Source of the DNA: Gemmatimonadota bacterium
GTDB lineage: Bacteria; Gemmatimonadota; Gemmatimonadetes; Longimicrobiales; Gaopeijiaceae
Assembly: GCA_030618065.1 (NCBI GenBank)
Contig: JAUXEE010000129.1
Span: 1-6,378 of the forward strand
DNA length: 6,378 nucleotides
Reading direction: 5' to 3'
The position numbers and the translations under genes were made by a program. Position 1 is the stretch's first letter. Every line of letters begins with the position of its first letter. This document shows, in pieces, positions 5,993 to 6,378 of the stretch. The notes beneath the pieces are model-generated. The model was not told where the DNA came from. It saw nothing but the letters and a program-made list of their open reading frames with translations, and searched no databases.

Positions 5993-6378
5993 ATGACCGA
6001 GACGGCTGCTTGTCCCTTCTGTGAGTCCGAGATCACGCCCACAGCGAAGAAATGCCGTCATTGTGGTGAGTGGGTCAGCCGAGATTGTCTGACCTGCGGT
6101 ACTCCGATCAAGGACCAATGGGCTGCCAGGGGTTATTGTGCCGATTGTGAGGGTACGGAAACGACAGGTTCTCTCGTTCGACCCTCCCCAGGCACACCGC
6201 AGCTTCCGGTGTACAGCTGGCCTAAGAAAAGCAGATCGGTTTCGGTGGGTCTTGCCCTTGTCCTCGGCGGGATCGGTGCACACAAATTCTATCTGGATAA
6301 GCCAGGTATGGGTGTCCTCTACATGCTCTTCTTCTGGACCGGAATCCCTTCGATCATCGGGATTTTTGAGGCGGTAAA
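5993..6378 (+). CDS. Double zinc-ribbon plus TM2-domain membrane protein, 3' end cut by window
   Basis: The frame opens at ATG 5993 and runs 128 full codons off the right edge. The N-terminus has two C4 zinc ribbons: CPFC (7-10) with CRHC (21-24), then CLTC (32-35) with CADC (49-52). A Pro/Ser/Thr-rich linker of about 25 residues follows. From Lys78 comes a TM2 domain: a basic KKSR, a hydrophobic helix VGLALVLGGIGAHKFYL (85-101) with the family's G-x-H-[KR]-FY-L signature, a short GMG turn, a second helix (108-125) and an acidic residue (Glu126). TM2 proteins are small membrane proteins, mostly of unknown function; the ribbons would lie on the cytosolic side. Only a weak GAGAG ribosome-binding site at 5983-5987 precedes the ATG. 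The codon choice looks less GC-rich than in the genes upstream (many GGT, TGT, GAT). The family call is firm; the role and the C-terminus are unknown. Confidence 0.85.
   Translation, partial: MTETAACPFCESEITPTAKKCRHCGEWVSRDCLTCGTPIKDQWAARGYCADCEGTETTGSLVRPSPGTPQLPVYSWPKKSRSVSVGLALVLGGIGAHKFYLDKPGMGVLYMLFFWTGIPSIIGIFEAV

Noticed and set aside
6138..6377. Plus-strand ORF of 79 codons near the right edge
   Set aside because: It is an out-of-frame shadow of the zinc-ribbon/TM2 gene starting at 5993, which has Cys-pair and TM2 signatures.
1..6378. Mobile element, CRISPR array, toxin-antitoxin or defence module
   Set aside because: No transposase, integrase, nuclease or regularly spaced repeat is visible; all genes except the uncharacterised ones are known housekeeping families.

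Overview
The window is an ordinary-looking, GC-rich bacterial chromosome segment with every recognisable gene on the + strand. It holds a 5'-truncated rarA, then hflX, a Rossmann-fold/DUF2520 gene, pdxJ, a gene of the lysylphosphatidylglycerol-synthase transmembrane-region (UPF0104/YbhN-like) family, ispE, a tRNA-Gln(UUG), and the 5' part of a zinc-ribbon plus TM2-domain gene that runs off the right edge. The host makes isoprenoids by the MEP (DXP) route (ispE) and vitamin B6 by the DXP-dependent route (pdxJ), and its tRNA gene does not encode the CCA end. These traits fit a Gram-negative-type, GC-rich phylum. From general impression of the HflX and PdxJ sequences I would guess the Gemmatimonadota or relatives, but this is a weak inference.

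Layout: positions 2-832 are the C-terminal part of RarA, a replication-fork maintenance ATPase. Positions 833-928 lack any conventional start codon yet appear to encode the first beta strand of HflX, so the true hflX start is uncertain. From about 2158 to 4897 the genes are packed like an operon: a 5-nt gap (hflX to DUF2520), an ATGA overlap (DUF2520 to pdxJ), a stop codon directly abutting a TTG start (pdxJ to the membrane protein), and a 13-nt gap (membrane protein to ispE). A GC-rich hairpin covers the end of ispE, a plausible sigma70-type promoter overlaps the ispE stop codon, and tRNA-Gln follows. After the tRNA the base composition looks less GC-rich, and a TM2 membrane protein stands where many bacteria have prs.

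Functionally the operon mixes genome maintenance (RarA), ribosome rescue/splitting (HflX), cofactor synthesis (PdxJ), isoprenoid precursor synthesis (IspE) and membrane lipid biology (UPF0104-like protein). PdxJ and the pathway of IspE both depend on 1-deoxy-D-xylulose 5-phosphate. I did not find a mobile element, CRISPR array, defence system or clearly undescribed system. The points most worth a second look are the missing conventional start of hflX, a 10-nt perfect anti-Shine-Dalgarno complement inside its 5' end, the uncharacterised DUF2520 gene translationally coupled to pdxJ, and the change of content immediately after the tRNA.
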